The notes beneath the pieces were generated by a model, which was not told where the DNA came from, made no database searches, and worked only from the letters and a program-made list of their open reading frames with translations. A stretch of DNA of 23,413 nt, taken from contig CAZQXS010000054.1 of the NCBI GenBank assembly GCA_964597275.1, forward strand, positions 1 to 23,413, written 5' to 3'. The stretch's first letter is position 1. Every line of letters begins with the position of its first letter. Positions 1 through 7,561 of the stretch are shown piece after piece. A program made the translations under genes and the position numbers. The stretch comes from UBA8110 sp964597275. Its GTDB lineage: Bacteria; SAR324; NAC60-12.

Positions 1-11
1 AACTCCCATCC

Positions 12-96
12 TGTCATTCCGGGCGGAGCGTAGCGCAGACCCGGAATCCAGAACATCCGGCCGTGTGGCTGGATTCCCGCCTGCGCGGGAATGACA
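12..96. repeat. Dispersed nested inverted repeat, family A (copy 1)
   Basis: Outer arms TGTCATTCC (12-20) and GGAATGACA (88-96) are perfect complements. Inner arms GGAATCCAG (43-51) and CTGGATTCC (69-77) are also perfect complements, so the unit can fold into a long stem. A degenerate relative with the same outer arms lies at 6457-6513. The repeat is intergenic, upstream of the deacylase gene. It looks like a REP/MITE-like element of the kind scattered in many environmental genomes. Confidence 0.75.
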
Positions 97-170
97 ACAA
101 AAACGTGGGAGGCCATTGAGCAGGAGGCCACGACCACCTGATTTTTCCATGTTCAACCGGAGGATAATTC

Positions 171-1175
171 ATGCAAGACAAACCCAGCAGACTGACCACC
201 ACGCTCGATTTTGAGCAGGACGGCAAGCAAGTCGGCTACGTCCGCCTGCCCCACTCGGTCCACCGCTCGGCCTACGGCTGGCTGCCCGTGCCCATCGCCT
301 GCATCCGCAACGGAGACGGGCCGACCGTGCTTCTGATGTCTGGAACGCACGGAGACGAGTACGAGGGGCAGGTGACGCTTTCGAAGCTCATCAACCGGCT
401 TGAGCCGGGAGACGTGCAGGGGCGCGTGATCATTTTTCCGATGGCAAACTTCCCTGCCGCCAAGGACGGGTTGCGGACCTCGCCGATTGACGAGTTGAAT
501 CTCAACCGCGTCTATCCGGGCGATCCGGACGGCACCCCCACGCTGATGATCGCGCATTATGTGGAGTCGGTCTTGCTGAAGCTGGCGGATTACTACATGG
601 ATTTGCACAGCGGAGGATCGTCGTTGCACTATTTGCCCAGCGCGGTGGCCGGAGTGGAAGACGATCCCGATTTGCGTCAAGAGCAGCAAGACCTGATGCG
701 CAAGTTCGGTGCGCCGCACTCCTTCTTTTTTCCGGGCGGTCATGCCGGGGGAACCACCAGCCATGCGGCCAAACGCCAGAATGTGCAGGGTTTTGGCACG
801 GAGATGGGCGGCACCGGAACCGTCACCCCGGACTGCCTCAAGCAGTGCGAAGCCGGGGTGGAGCGATTCCTTCATGCCGTGGGCGTGAAGAAAACCTGCG
901 AAGTTCCTGCGGCGGATGTTGAAACCCGGATGCTGCATGCACCGAATTTTGACTACTTCACCTACGCGATGGGAGAGGGCTTGTTTGAACCCGTTGCGGA
1001 GTTGGGAGACGAGGTGGTTTCCGGGGATTTGGCGGGCTACGTCCATCAGCCCGAAACGCCCGGTGCGGCTCCGGAGCCTGTGCATTTCACGGCGGCGGGG
1101 CTGGTGATCTGCAAGCGCATTCCGGGGCGGGTGATGCGCGGCGACTGCCTGTTTCATCTCGGCACCGACTTTTAG
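171..1175 (+). CDS. M14-type zinc deacylase, DoeB/EutE-like (succinylglutamate desuccinylase/aspartoacylase family)
   Basis: This 334-residue protein has the aspartoacylase/AstE fold of zinc carboxypeptidase relatives. The zinc site reads GTHGDEYEG (His60, Glu63) and DLHSGG (His146), and the likely catalytic Glu is Glu211 in FGTEMGG. The order of motifs, including the TSPID stretch near residue 103 and NRVYPG at 112-117, resembles DoeB/EutE, the N-alpha-acetyl-diaminobutyrate deacetylase of ectoine breakdown. No other ectoine gene is in the window, so the substrate is open and I give no symbol. The start is well supported, with GGAGG at 159-163 seven bases before the ATG. The FAD oxidoreductase follows after 10 nt, so the two are almost surely co-transcribed. 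Hydrolysis of an N-acylated amino compound in the cytoplasm is the likely role. Confidence 0.85.
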   Translation: MQDKPSRLTTTLDFEQDGKQVGYVRLPHSVHRSAYGWLPVPIACIRNGDGPTVLLMSGTHGDEYEGQVTLSKLINRLEPGDVQGRVIIFPMANFPAAKDGLRTSPIDELNLNRVYPGDPDGTPTLMIAHYVESVLLKLADYYMDLHSGGSSLHYLPSAVAGVEDDPDLRQEQQDLMRKFGAPHSFFFPGGHAGGTTSHAAKRQNVQGFGTEMGGTGTVTPDCLKQCEAGVERFLHAVGVKKTCEVPAADVETRMLHAPNFDYFTYAMGEGLFEPVAELGDEVVSGDLAGYVHQPETPGAAPEPVHFTAAGLVICKRIPGRVMRGDCLFHLGTDF

Positions 1176-1185
1176 GGAACGGGGC

Positions 1186-2577
1186 ATGTCCGGGATGGAA
1201 CGAGCCGAAATCGTAATCTGCGGGGCGGGCATTGCCGGAATCTGCACTGCGTATCATCTGACGGTCAAGCACGGACTCCGCGATGTGCTGATCGTGGACC
1301 CGGAGCCGCCGCTTTCCGTGACCAGCGACAAGTCCTACGAGGGCTACCGCAACTGGTGGCCGGGACCGGACGAGGCGATGGTCTCGCTCACCAACCGCAG
1401 CATTGACCTGCTGGAGGCGCTGCACCGCGAACAGCCGGAGCGGTTGCCGATGAACCGGCATGGCTACGCCTTCGTCTCCGCCGACCCCGCACGGCAAGTT
1501 GAAATGCTCGCAGGGGCGCAGGAAAGCTGTGAGCTTGGAGCCGGGGAGTTGCGCATTCACGAAAGCGGTTCGGGCACCTCCCGCTACACGCCCCACACCG
1601 CGCATGGTGTGTTCGATGCCCCTACTGGAGCGGATGTGCTGCTGGGACGTGAGCAGATTCAACAGCACTTTCCCCACTTGACGGACTCCGCCATTGTGCT
1701 GCTGCACCCTCGGCGGTGTGGCTGGTTTTCGGCCCGGCAGTTCGGCATGTTCCTGCTGGAGGAGGCACGGGAGCGCGGAGCGCGGCTGCTTTGCGGAAAG
1801 GTCGTGGGCGCGGCAACCTCCGGAGGGGACGTGAGCGGGGTTCAGGTGGAAACCGAATCTGGGGAACTCCGGGTGGACGCGGCAACCGTCATCAACTGCG
1901 CCGGGCCGGGACAGAAGGAGATTGCCCGGCATCTCGGTTGTGACCTGCCCGTGCATCACGATCTGCACATGAAGGTCGCGTTTGACGACCCGCAGGGCGT
2001 GGTGCCCCGCAACATGCCGCTTTCCGTCTGGCTCGATCCCGTCAGCTTTGAGTGGTCCGCAGAAGAGCGTCAACTGCTTGCCGAGGACGAAAACCTGCGC
2101 TGGCTGCTGGGAGATTTTCCCGGAGACGTGATCTGCCGTCCCGAAGGAGGTGGGGCCAGCAGCAGCATCATCGGGCAGTGGAATTACCAGACCCAGCCCC
2201 CGGAACCGGTTTTTCCCATTCCAGACGATCCCACCTTTCCAGAATATGTTTTACGCGGATTGGCCAGGATGATCCCCGGAATGGAGGCGTATCTGGAGCG
2301 CATTCCCAAAGGCTTTGTGGATGGCGGCTACTACATCAAAACCCCGGAAAACCGCCCACTCGCTGGCCCCATGCCGGGAGTTGCGGGAGCCTACATTCTT
2401 GGAGGTTTGGGAGGGTCGGGAATGCAGATTTCTCCGGCGGCTGGCGAGTTGCTGGCGGATCAAATCGTCGGTGCCCCTCTGCCCTCCTACGCCTCCGCAT
2501 TTCGGGTGGGGCGCTTTGACGATCCGGATTACCAAACGCTCATGGAGCAATGGGGCGCATCCGGACAGGTGGGGTGA
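1186..2577 (+). CDS. FAD-dependent oxidoreductase (DAO/glycine-sarcosine oxidase-like family)
   Basis: The 463-residue protein starts with a beta strand and the dinucleotide-binding motif GAGIAG (residues 13-18), the FAD site of the D-amino-acid-oxidase superfamily. Near the C-terminus it carries GGLGGSGMQISPAAGELLAD (about 405-424), the second FAD-contacting segment of this superfamily. Members oxidise amines or amino acids to imines, using oxygen or an electron-transfer partner. The gene begins 10 nt after the deacylase stop, so a two-step pathway (deacylation, then amine oxidation) is a reasonable inference. A second in-frame ATG at 1195 is possible. The substrate cannot be read from the sequence. 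Confidence 0.88.
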   Translation: MSGMERAEIVICGAGIAGICTAYHLTVKHGLRDVLIVDPEPPLSVTSDKSYEGYRNWWPGPDEAMVSLTNRSIDLLEALHREQPERLPMNRHGYAFVSADPARQVEMLAGAQESCELGAGELRIHESGSGTSRYTPHTAHGVFDAPTGADVLLGREQIQQHFPHLTDSAIVLLHPRRCGWFSARQFGMFLLEEARERGARLLCGKVVGAATSGGDVSGVQVETESGELRVDAATVINCAGPGQKEIARHLGCDLPVHHDLHMKVAFDDPQGVVPRNMPLSVWLDPVSFEWSAEERQLLAEDENLRWLLGDFPGDVICRPEGGGASSSIIGQWNYQTQPPEPVFPIPDDPTFPEYVLRGLARMIPGMEAYLERIPKGFVDGGYYIKTPENRPLAGPMPGVAGAYILGGLGGSGMQISPAAGELLADQIVGAPLPSYASAFRVGRFDDPDYQTLMEQWGASGQVG

Positions 2578-2618
2578 CTCCGACAAAGTGACTTCAGTGA
2601 CCCCTCTTCGCAAACCCT

Positions 2619-2707
2619 CCGTTCGCCCTGAGCTTGTCGAAGGACGAACCCCGCCCATGCTTCGACAGGGTTTCTCCTGAGCTTGTCGAAGGACTCAGCA
2701 CGAACGG
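2619..2707. repeat. Dispersed inverted repeat, family B (CTTGTCGAAGG type), double copy
   Basis: CCTGAGCTTGTCGAAGGA occurs twice (2627-2644 and 2676-2693), with a partial inverted copy between. Outer arms CCGTTCG (2619-2625) and CGAACGG (2701-2707) are complementary. A shorter member of the same family is at 19819-19855. It fills the gap between the FAD oxidoreductase and the PhyH gene and runs into the apparent N-terminal extension of the latter, so that extension is probably not translated. Confidence 0.8.
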
Positions 2708-2748
2708 GGCAAACGGAAACCCCACAACTGAATGAAATTCGCAGAAAA

Positions 2749-3510
2749 ATGCTCACTGAATCGCAAATTGCTCGGTACCACGAAGACGGCTACGTGGTCC
2801 CAGACTACCAATTGCCGGACGAGACGCTGTCGGCGATTCGTGCCGACCATGATCGCTTTGTGGCACGGCACCCGGAATTTCGGGACTACTGCCCCTCGGT
2901 GCTGGCGTATGAGTTGAGCTTCCTCAACTACGCCCGCATTCCGGAAATTCTTGATTTGGTGGAGCAAGTGTTGGGGCCGGACTTTGCGCTTTGGAATTCC
3001 AGCTTTTTTGCCAAGCCCGCCTTGAACGGACGTGCCACTCCGTGGCATCAGGATGGGGAGTACTGGCCGATCCGCCCGGTGGCGACCTGCACGGTGTGGA
3101 TGGCGATTGACCCGGCGACGGTGGCGAACGGCTGTCTGCAAATCATCCGAGGGTCACACCGCGAAAAGCGGCTGCTCCAGCACCAGACCAATCCCCGCAC
3201 CGACCTGACGCTCAATCAGGAGCTGCCGCCCTCCGAATTCGATGAATCAGCGGCAGTGAACCTAGAACTGGAAGCCGGACAGATTTCCCTCCACGATGTC
3301 TTTCTGGTGCATGGCTCCGAAGCCAACACCACGGAGCAGTCGCGGCGCGGCATGACTCTGCGCTACATGCCGACGACTTCCGTGTTCGACCGCGAATTGG
3401 CGGCTCGTCAGGGGCAGCAAATGGGCTTCAAGAATCATGTGGAGCGCACCCTCTACCTGATGCGCGGGACGGACCAAAGCGGCAAGAACGACTTCCGCAT
3501 GCGGCTGTAG
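2749..3510 (+). CDS. Phytanoyl-CoA dioxygenase (PhyH) family Fe(II)/2-oxoglutarate oxygenase
   Basis: The 253-residue protein opens with a typical PhyH start (MLTESQIARYHEDGYVV). The iron facial triad is visible as WHQDGEYW (His100, Asp102) and LVHGSEANTT (His188). An RR pair at 199-200 is placed to bind 2-oxoglutarate. It would hydroxylate a small molecule in the cytoplasm. An open frame extends upstream to 2683, but that part is repeat-derived, so I chose ATG 2749. No clear ribosome-binding site is seen. It lies 171 nt after the FAD oxidoreductase on the same strand and may belong to the same catabolic set. It is shorter than ectoine hydroxylase EctD and I see no EctD signature. Confidence 0.87.
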   Translation: MLTESQIARYHEDGYVVPDYQLPDETLSAIRADHDRFVARHPEFRDYCPSVLAYELSFLNYARIPEILDLVEQVLGPDFALWNSSFFAKPALNGRATPWHQDGEYWPIRPVATCTVWMAIDPATVANGCLQIIRGSHREKRLLQHQTNPRTDLTLNQELPPSEFDESAAVNLELEAGQISLHDVFLVHGSEANTTEQSRRGMTLRYMPTTSVFDRELAARQGQQMGFKNHVERTLYLMRGTDQSGKNDFRMRL

Positions 3511-3594
3511 CCAAACCCTCTCCTGATGCAGGGCTTGAGATATCTGCGTTTCCGTCTCTCAGCTAGAACAAATCCTGTCAAGGAGCGGTTGGCT

Positions 3595-4875
3595 TCATGA
3601 AGAAGGCGCGGGCTGGCTTGCAAACAGCAGAGCCTTGAGTCCTTCCGGAGACTTCAGGGTTTCGGCCAGTTGGCTGAGTGAGCCATCAATGGCCTCGGCA
3701 AGTCGTTCTGCCCCCCCAAAGCGGGCAAGGGTTTCCGGCGGGATGAACTTGAGCATCAGCGCGGAGGTTCCGGGCGGCAAGGCGGCAAAGTGAACCGTGA
3801 GGATGCCGTGATCCCGTAGCAGCAGCATCGCAAACCCGGCAGTGGCTTCGTAGGGCAAGATCGGCGGATCGGCAATCCCGGCCCGCTCCATCGCTATTTC
3901 CAGAATGTCCTCGGCCCGGAACTGCACCGTCACGGGCGTTTCAAAGAGCCGTTCCGGACCCAGCCGCTGCTGGAGGACCTCGGCCACGGTTTTGGTGCTG
4001 GCCACCAGTTCCCGCACCCGTTCCGGACGGTACTGCCGCAGGGACTTGACCACCGCAGGCATCAAGAAAGGCCGGGCCTCGATTCCCATTTCAAAGGCGC
4101 GGGCACGTATTTTCCCGACGACTTCCTTGGTTCCACAGAGCAATCCCAGACGCGGGCCGACCGTTCCGTACTTGTCGAGTCCGGTGGCGGCAACATCCGC
4201 ACCGAGTGCGATGGGCTTCGATTGCCCAAACACCGCCGGGCCGACCCGTGCGCCTCCAGCATCATCCACAATGATCCGCGCCCCTGCCGCCTTGCTGAGT
4301 CGCACGATTTCCTGCAAATCCTGCTCGGAAAGGATTTCGTAGGACACGGAAAGCCGTGTCAGAAACACGGTGCTGACGTTGCTTTCCTGTTCCAGAGCCG
4401 CCCGGAATTCCTCGACTCCGGTGGTGTCAACCAAGCGGCCCCGCGCATGGGCGACCGCCCGATGCACACAGGGGTGGCTGTAGCGCGGGGAAACACCAAT
4501 CACGGTGTCGCCCTCGTCGATCATCACATCCGCCGCAACCAGCAAAGCCGCCGTTTGGCGGTTGAGGAGCATCACGTCATGGGCTTCCGCATTCCCGCCG
4601 AGGTGTTCCAGCCCAAGCTGCACCAATTCATCGTGATAAAGTGCCGGAGCCAGCTCGTCTTCCAGAATCTCCAAATCCTCCGGATCAATGTGGAAGCCGC
4701 GTTCCAGTCCGCCCATCAGGTGCAGATCGTCCAGCCCGGAGGCTTGATGCCGTTTGCGGACATGCGCCCATGCGGTTTTCAGCTTTTCCAAATCAGAAGC
4801 CGTGTCCGGCAACAGCCCCCCACGAGCATAGGCGAATCCGGGGGCGTGTTCATTTCCGAAGCGGTCAAATGCCAT
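3595..4875 (-). CDS. PLP-dependent enzyme, SelA/D-glucosaminate-6-phosphate lyase-like
   Basis: This 426-residue fold-type I PLP protein has a probable cofactor Asp in IIVDDAGGARVGP (Asp204/205). The Schiff-base Lys is probably Lys235 in ATGLDKYGTVGPRLGLLCG, which resembles the Lys-Gly-Pro-Arg-Gly segment of the SelA-like group (DgaE and related ammonia lyases). Reaction and substrate are unknown. AGAGG stands a few bases before the ATG. The MATE gene lies only 27 nt upstream on the same strand, so co-transcription is likely and the exporter may handle a related compound. It converges with the PhyH gene across 84 nt without a visible strong terminator. Confidence 0.75.
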   Translation of the reverse strand: MAFDRFGNEHAPGFAYARGGLLPDTASDLEKLKTAWAHVRKRHQASGLDDLHLMGGLERGFHIDPEDLEILEDELAPALYHDELVQLGLEHLGGNAEAHDVMLLNRQTAALLVAADVMIDEGDTVIGVSPRYSHPCVHRAVAHARGRLVDTTGVEEFRAALEQESNVSTVFLTRLSVSYEILSEQDLQEIVRLSKAAGARIIVDDAGGARVGPAVFGQSKPIALGADVAATGLDKYGTVGPRLGLLCGTKEVVGKIRARAFEMGIEARPFLMPAVVKSLRQYRPERVRELVASTKTVAEVLQQRLGPERLFETPVTVQFRAEDILEIAMERAGIADPPILPYEATAGFAMLLLRDHGILTVHFAALPPGTSALMLKFIPPETLARFGGAERLAEAIDGSLSQLAETLKSPEGLKALLFASQPAPSS

Positions 4876-4902
4876 GAAACCTCTGTGTTTGAGTTGAAGG
4901 CG

Positions 4903-6306
4903 TTAGGCCTGATCCCACTGCGCCACGGGCACGGGATTCGGCGTTGGTCGCAGGGCACTCACCCGCCTAGTAAGCTGGTGGAAGCGCAGATTGTGCAGGA
5001 GGGCCGCCACGGTCAGGCCGACGATCATTCCGGTCCAGAGTCCGATCGCCCCGTAGTTCCAGTGCAGCCCCAGCAGGTAGGCACTCGGCAGGCCGAGGAC
5101 GGAGTAGGAAAGCAGGTTCACGAACATGGGGATGCGGGTGTCCTTGAGTCCGCGCAACGCGCCCAGCGCCCCCACCTGCAAGCCGTCGGAAAGCTGAAAG
5201 AGCGCGGCCATGAACAAAAGTTGCACCGCAATTGCCGTCACAGCCGAGTCGTCCGTGTAGATGCCCGTGAGGATTTCCGGGATCGTGACCATGATGAGGG
5301 CCATGCACGACATAACGATTCCGCACAACAGCACTCCGGAAAAGCCGATGCGCCGTGCTTTTTCCGGCTCCCCCCTGCCGATGGCGAACCCGACCCGCGA
5401 GGTGATCGCGGTGGAAAGCCCCCACGGAATCATGAAGCTGATGGAGGCGATGTTGATGGTCACGGAATGTGCGGCGGTGTTCGTCACGCCCAGCACCCCG
5501 ACCATCAAGGCGACAATGGCAAACAATCCGACTTCCGCCATCGTCGCAAACCCCGTGGGCAGCCCGATTCGCAGGATTTCCCGCAGGTGCGTCAGGGAGG
5601 GCCACTGGAATTTTTCCAGCAAGCGGAACTTTTGGAAGCGTCGCGCTCTCATGCAGAACAGCAGCATCACCACGCACATCGAATTCCAGACGAGGCTGGA
5701 GGCCCAGCCGGCTCCGACCGCTCCCATTTGCGGAAAGCCGAAGTTCCCGAACATGAAGGTGTAGTTGCCCAAAATGTTGAGGCCCAGCCCCACGACATGG
5801 AAGTACATGTTGGGGCGCGTGAAGGCGATGCCCTCGTTGAAATGCTGGAGGACGCCGTAGAGCAGAACCCCCGGAAGGGCGGTGCTGATAGCCTTGAGGT
5901 AGCCGTCGGAGATGCGAATCACTTCCGGCTCATAGCCGATCAGTTCCATGACTGGCTCAAGATTGCAAAGGATCAAGATGGACGGAACGCACAGTGCCGC
6001 ACTCAGCCAAAACCCCTGAAATACATACTCCCCAATGGATTCGCGCCGACCCCCGCCGTACAACTGTGCAACGATGGGAACCATCGAACTGATGATGCCG
6101 TGGGAGAAGAGCAGGATCGGATGCCACAACGAGGAGGCAATCGCCAGTGCCGCCAAATGGACAGGGCCGATCTGTCCCGCCATCACGGTGTCCGTGAAGG
6201 TCATCGAGATCATCAGCAGGTTGGCGGCAATCACCGGAGTGCCAAGCCGCAGGATGCTGGCGGACTCGTGCAGGAATTTCTGGAAGCGGCTGGTTGGGGA
6301 ACTCAT
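4903..6306 (-). CDS. MATE-family multidrug/cation antiporter (NorM-like)
   Basis: This integral membrane protein of about 467 residues has twelve predicted membrane segments in two related halves. It shows MATE features such as an early LGTPVIAANLLM segment, TDTVMAGQIGPVHLAALAIA near residue 40, and a repeat-half counterpart around VGVLGVTNTAAHSV. MATE proteins expel organic cations or metabolites using Na+ or H+ gradients. The frame can also start at a GTG at 6321. I prefer ATG 6306, which gives MSSPTSRFQKF, but neither start has a good Shine-Dalgarno sequence. It precedes the PLP enzyme in a probable two-gene operon. Confidence 0.9.
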   Translation of the reverse strand: MSSPTSRFQKFLHESASILRLGTPVIAANLLMISMTFTDTVMAGQIGPVHLAALAIASSLWHPILLFSHGIISSMVPIVAQLYGGGRRESIGEYVFQGFWLSAALCVPSILILCNLEPVMELIGYEPEVIRISDGYLKAISTALPGVLLYGVLQHFNEGIAFTRPNMYFHVVGLGLNILGNYTFMFGNFGFPQMGAVGAGWASSLVWNSMCVVMLLFCMRARRFQKFRLLEKFQWPSLTHLREILRIGLPTGFATMAEVGLFAIVALMVGVLGVTNTAAHSVTINIASISFMIPWGLSTAITSRVGFAIGRGEPEKARRIGFSGVLLCGIVMSCMALIMVTIPEILTGIYTDDSAVTAIAVQLLFMAALFQLSDGLQVGALGALRGLKDTRIPMFVNLLSYSVLGLPSAYLLGLHWNYGAIGLWTGMIVGLTVAALLHNLRFHQLTRRVSALRPTPNPVPVAQWDQA

Positions 6307-6386
6307 ACGGGAACACGTCACAAGGTCGCCACAAACGAAAAATTGCGGCGGCAGTTAGGACAACTCGGCCATCAGGTCAATCCAAC

Positions 6387-6415
6387 ATCAGACTGGAAAA
6401 TCCGTCATCTTGCAA
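6387..6415 (-). promoter_or_regulatory. Candidate promoter for the MATE operon
   Basis: On the minus strand TTGCAA (6410-6415) is followed after 17 nt by TCTGAT (6387-6392). Each box matches the sigma-70 consensus at four of six positions. The start would be near 6380, giving a leader of about 60-75 nt. It is read by eye only. Confidence 0.35.
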
Positions 6416-6456
6416 CATAAGAACTTACCTCTTTTTTCAGTTGATTTGCCTCCTCT

Positions 6457-6513
6457 TGTCATTCCCGTGAAAGCGGGAGTCCCGCTCATCCACGTTGTTC
6501 CGCCCGGAATGAC
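6457..6513. repeat. Dispersed inverted repeat, family A (degenerate copy 2)
   Basis: TGTCATTCC (6457-6465) and GGAATGAC (6506-6513) repeat the outer arms of the element at 12-96, while the interior differs. It sits downstream of the YkgJ-type gene and upstream of the MATE operon, where its stem could also end transcription. Confidence 0.65.
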
Positions 6514-6549
6514 GTGAGGGAGTCTGTAATCCAGAAAATGCCCTAGGAA

Positions 6550-7293
6550 TCAGCTCACGACCTCATCGCAAGTTTCTTCGTCTGGAACCGGCGGCTCCGG
6601 GGCTTGCGGCTCGGCCATCAGTTTCCGAAGCATCGTGTGCAGTTCCCCTTTCCAGCGAGTGAATTCCGGGTGCGCCTCACACCGAGGTTTCAGGAGGTCT
6701 TCCTTCGCATGGAGAACGCCATAGCCCGCCGCCAGCCGCTCCTTGTTCTGAACCGCAGAATCCCGGGTTTTGCACTGCTGGACATTGAAGCTGTGGTGGT
6801 GCCGACAGGCGAGGGGGCGGATGGGATGGATCGCGCAGGTTGCGGACTCCGTCAGGAACATGCACGAAAGTTCGAGCCGATGGTAGTTCTTGGGGGAATC
6901 CTGAGCCTTGCCCGCTTCGATGCGGATAGCATTGAGGAGGTTGCGGGCACGGATGATGGATTTCTGGCGCAGAGGCAGTTGGGCCAGGTGCTTGCGCAAA
7001 TTCAGTGCCTCATCAAAGGTGATTTCCAGATAAAGCGTGCAACAATGGGCACACCCCGCACCACAGGCAAGGGGCTGCTTGCGCTTGGCCAACTGTGCGT
7101 CGGAACGCTGATGGCATTCGTCAAGATAGGCGTTGAATAGATTCGCCGCATCCTCGGTCCCGAAGCTGCCGGAAGCGAGTGCCGCAGCGACCACGGTTTG
7201 CGCTTGTTCCCGGTGCCGGGCGACTTGCTGATCGTGCGACAAGCCAAGGTCGCGCAGGCTTAACGTGTGCGTGTTATGAACATGTTTTGACAT
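6550..7293 (-). CDS. YkgJ-family cysteine-cluster protein
   Basis: This 247-residue protein carries CxxxCxxCC (Cys77, Cys81, Cys84, Cys85). Further cysteines follow at 144, 153 (TCAIHPIRPLACR) and 163, the signature of the YkgJ/PF03692 group thought to bind zinc or an iron-sulfur centre. The biochemical role is unknown. A TTG at 7302 opens the frame further, but GGAG with a 10-nt gap fits ATG 7293. The C-terminus is rich in Pro and acidic residues. The 5' end overlaps the -35 box of the divergent ribbon-helix-helix gene, so that regulator could influence both genes. Confidence 0.85.
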   Translation of the reverse strand: MSKHVHNTHTLSLRDLGLSHDQQVARHREQAQTVVAAALASGSFGTEDAANLFNAYLDECHQRSDAQLAKRKQPLACGAGCAHCCTLYLEITFDEALNLRKHLAQLPLRQKSIIRARNLLNAIRIEAGKAQDSPKNYHRLELSCMFLTESATCAIHPIRPLACRHHHSFNVQQCKTRDSAVQNKERLAAGYGVLHAKEDLLKPRCEAHPEFTRWKGELHTMLRKLMAEPQAPEPPVPDEETCDEVVS

Positions 7294-7315
7294 CGTGCGC
7301 AAACTCCGTTAGGAT
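7287..7315 (+). promoter_or_regulatory. Strong sigma-70-type promoter for the ribbon-helix-helix gene
   Basis: TTGACA (7287-7292, six of six) is followed by a 17-nt spacer and TAGGAT (7310-7315, four of six). Transcription would start near 7322, about 40 nt before the ATG at 7362. The -35 box overlaps the first codon of the divergent YkgJ-family gene. Confidence 0.6.
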
Positions 7316-7323
7316 TGGCTTAC

Positions 7324-7353
7324 CCAAGGACGGGTTTCAATCACCAAGGATGG
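7324..7353 (+). promoter_or_regulatory. Tandem direct repeat, possible operator of the ribbon-helix-helix protein
   Basis: CCAAGGACGG (7324-7333) and CCAAGGATGG (7344-7353) match at nine of ten positions. They begin exactly 20 bp apart, about two helical turns. They lie in the predicted leader between the promoter and the regulator gene. Ribbon-helix-helix proteins often bind tandem repeats at their own promoters, so autoregulation is the inference. Confidence 0.45.
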
Positions 7354-7361
7354 TGTTCCCT

Positions 7362-7559
7362 ATGTCTAGGCCGAAGCGTGATTTACGGCGCGTTTCTCTC
7401 AACCTTCCCAAAGTGCTGCACCGCGAGTTGGTGCGCAACGCCCACGAGCGGGGTTTGACGGTCACGCATGTGGTTGTCGAAATCTTGGAGCGGCACTTTT
7501 GGGAAGAGCTTCCCACGCGTTCCGAGCAGATCGAGCTGTTTCCGGAACAGCCTCCCTGA
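7362..7559 (+). CDS. Small ribbon-helix-helix (Arc/CopG-like) DNA-binding protein
   Basis: The protein has 65 residues. The stretch RRVSLNLPKVLHRELVRNA, then about 20 residues ending VVVEILERHF, fits one beta strand plus two helices of the ribbon-helix-helix fold, like the C-terminal part of HicB proteins. A basic N-terminus (SRPKRDLRR) precedes it. The tail reads EQIELFPEQPP, and QIELF resembles the QL(S/D)LF sliding-clamp-binding peptide. An open frame extends upstream to 7179, but the promoter at 7287-7315 rules that part out. ATG 7350 is an alternative start. No toxin gene is adjacent. It ends 2 nt from the convergent gene's stop. Confidence 0.65.
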   Translation: MSRPKRDLRRVSLNLPKVLHRELVRNAHERGLTVTHVVVEILERHFWEELPTRSEQIELFPEQPP

Positions 7560-7561
7560 AC

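Noticed and set aside
153..2073. Long minus-strand frames (153-1247 and 1087-2073) over the deacylase and oxidoreductase genes
   Set aside because: They are shadows of two genes with complete catalytic motifs; their products are Arg/His-rich without domains.
2577..2720. CRISPR array, suggested by the repeated 18-mer
   Set aside because: There are only two direct copies with an inverted partial copy between, and no regular spacers. It is a palindromic dispersed repeat.
2749..3510. Reading the PhyH gene as ectoine hydroxylase (ectD)
   Set aside because: The protein is shorter than EctD, lacks a recognisable EctD signature, and no ectABC genes are present.
4222..6420. A 732-residue open frame on the plus strand
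   Set aside because: It lies antisense to the PLP enzyme and MATE genes. Its product is rich in His, Gln and Arg with no domain, as expected of a shadow frame.
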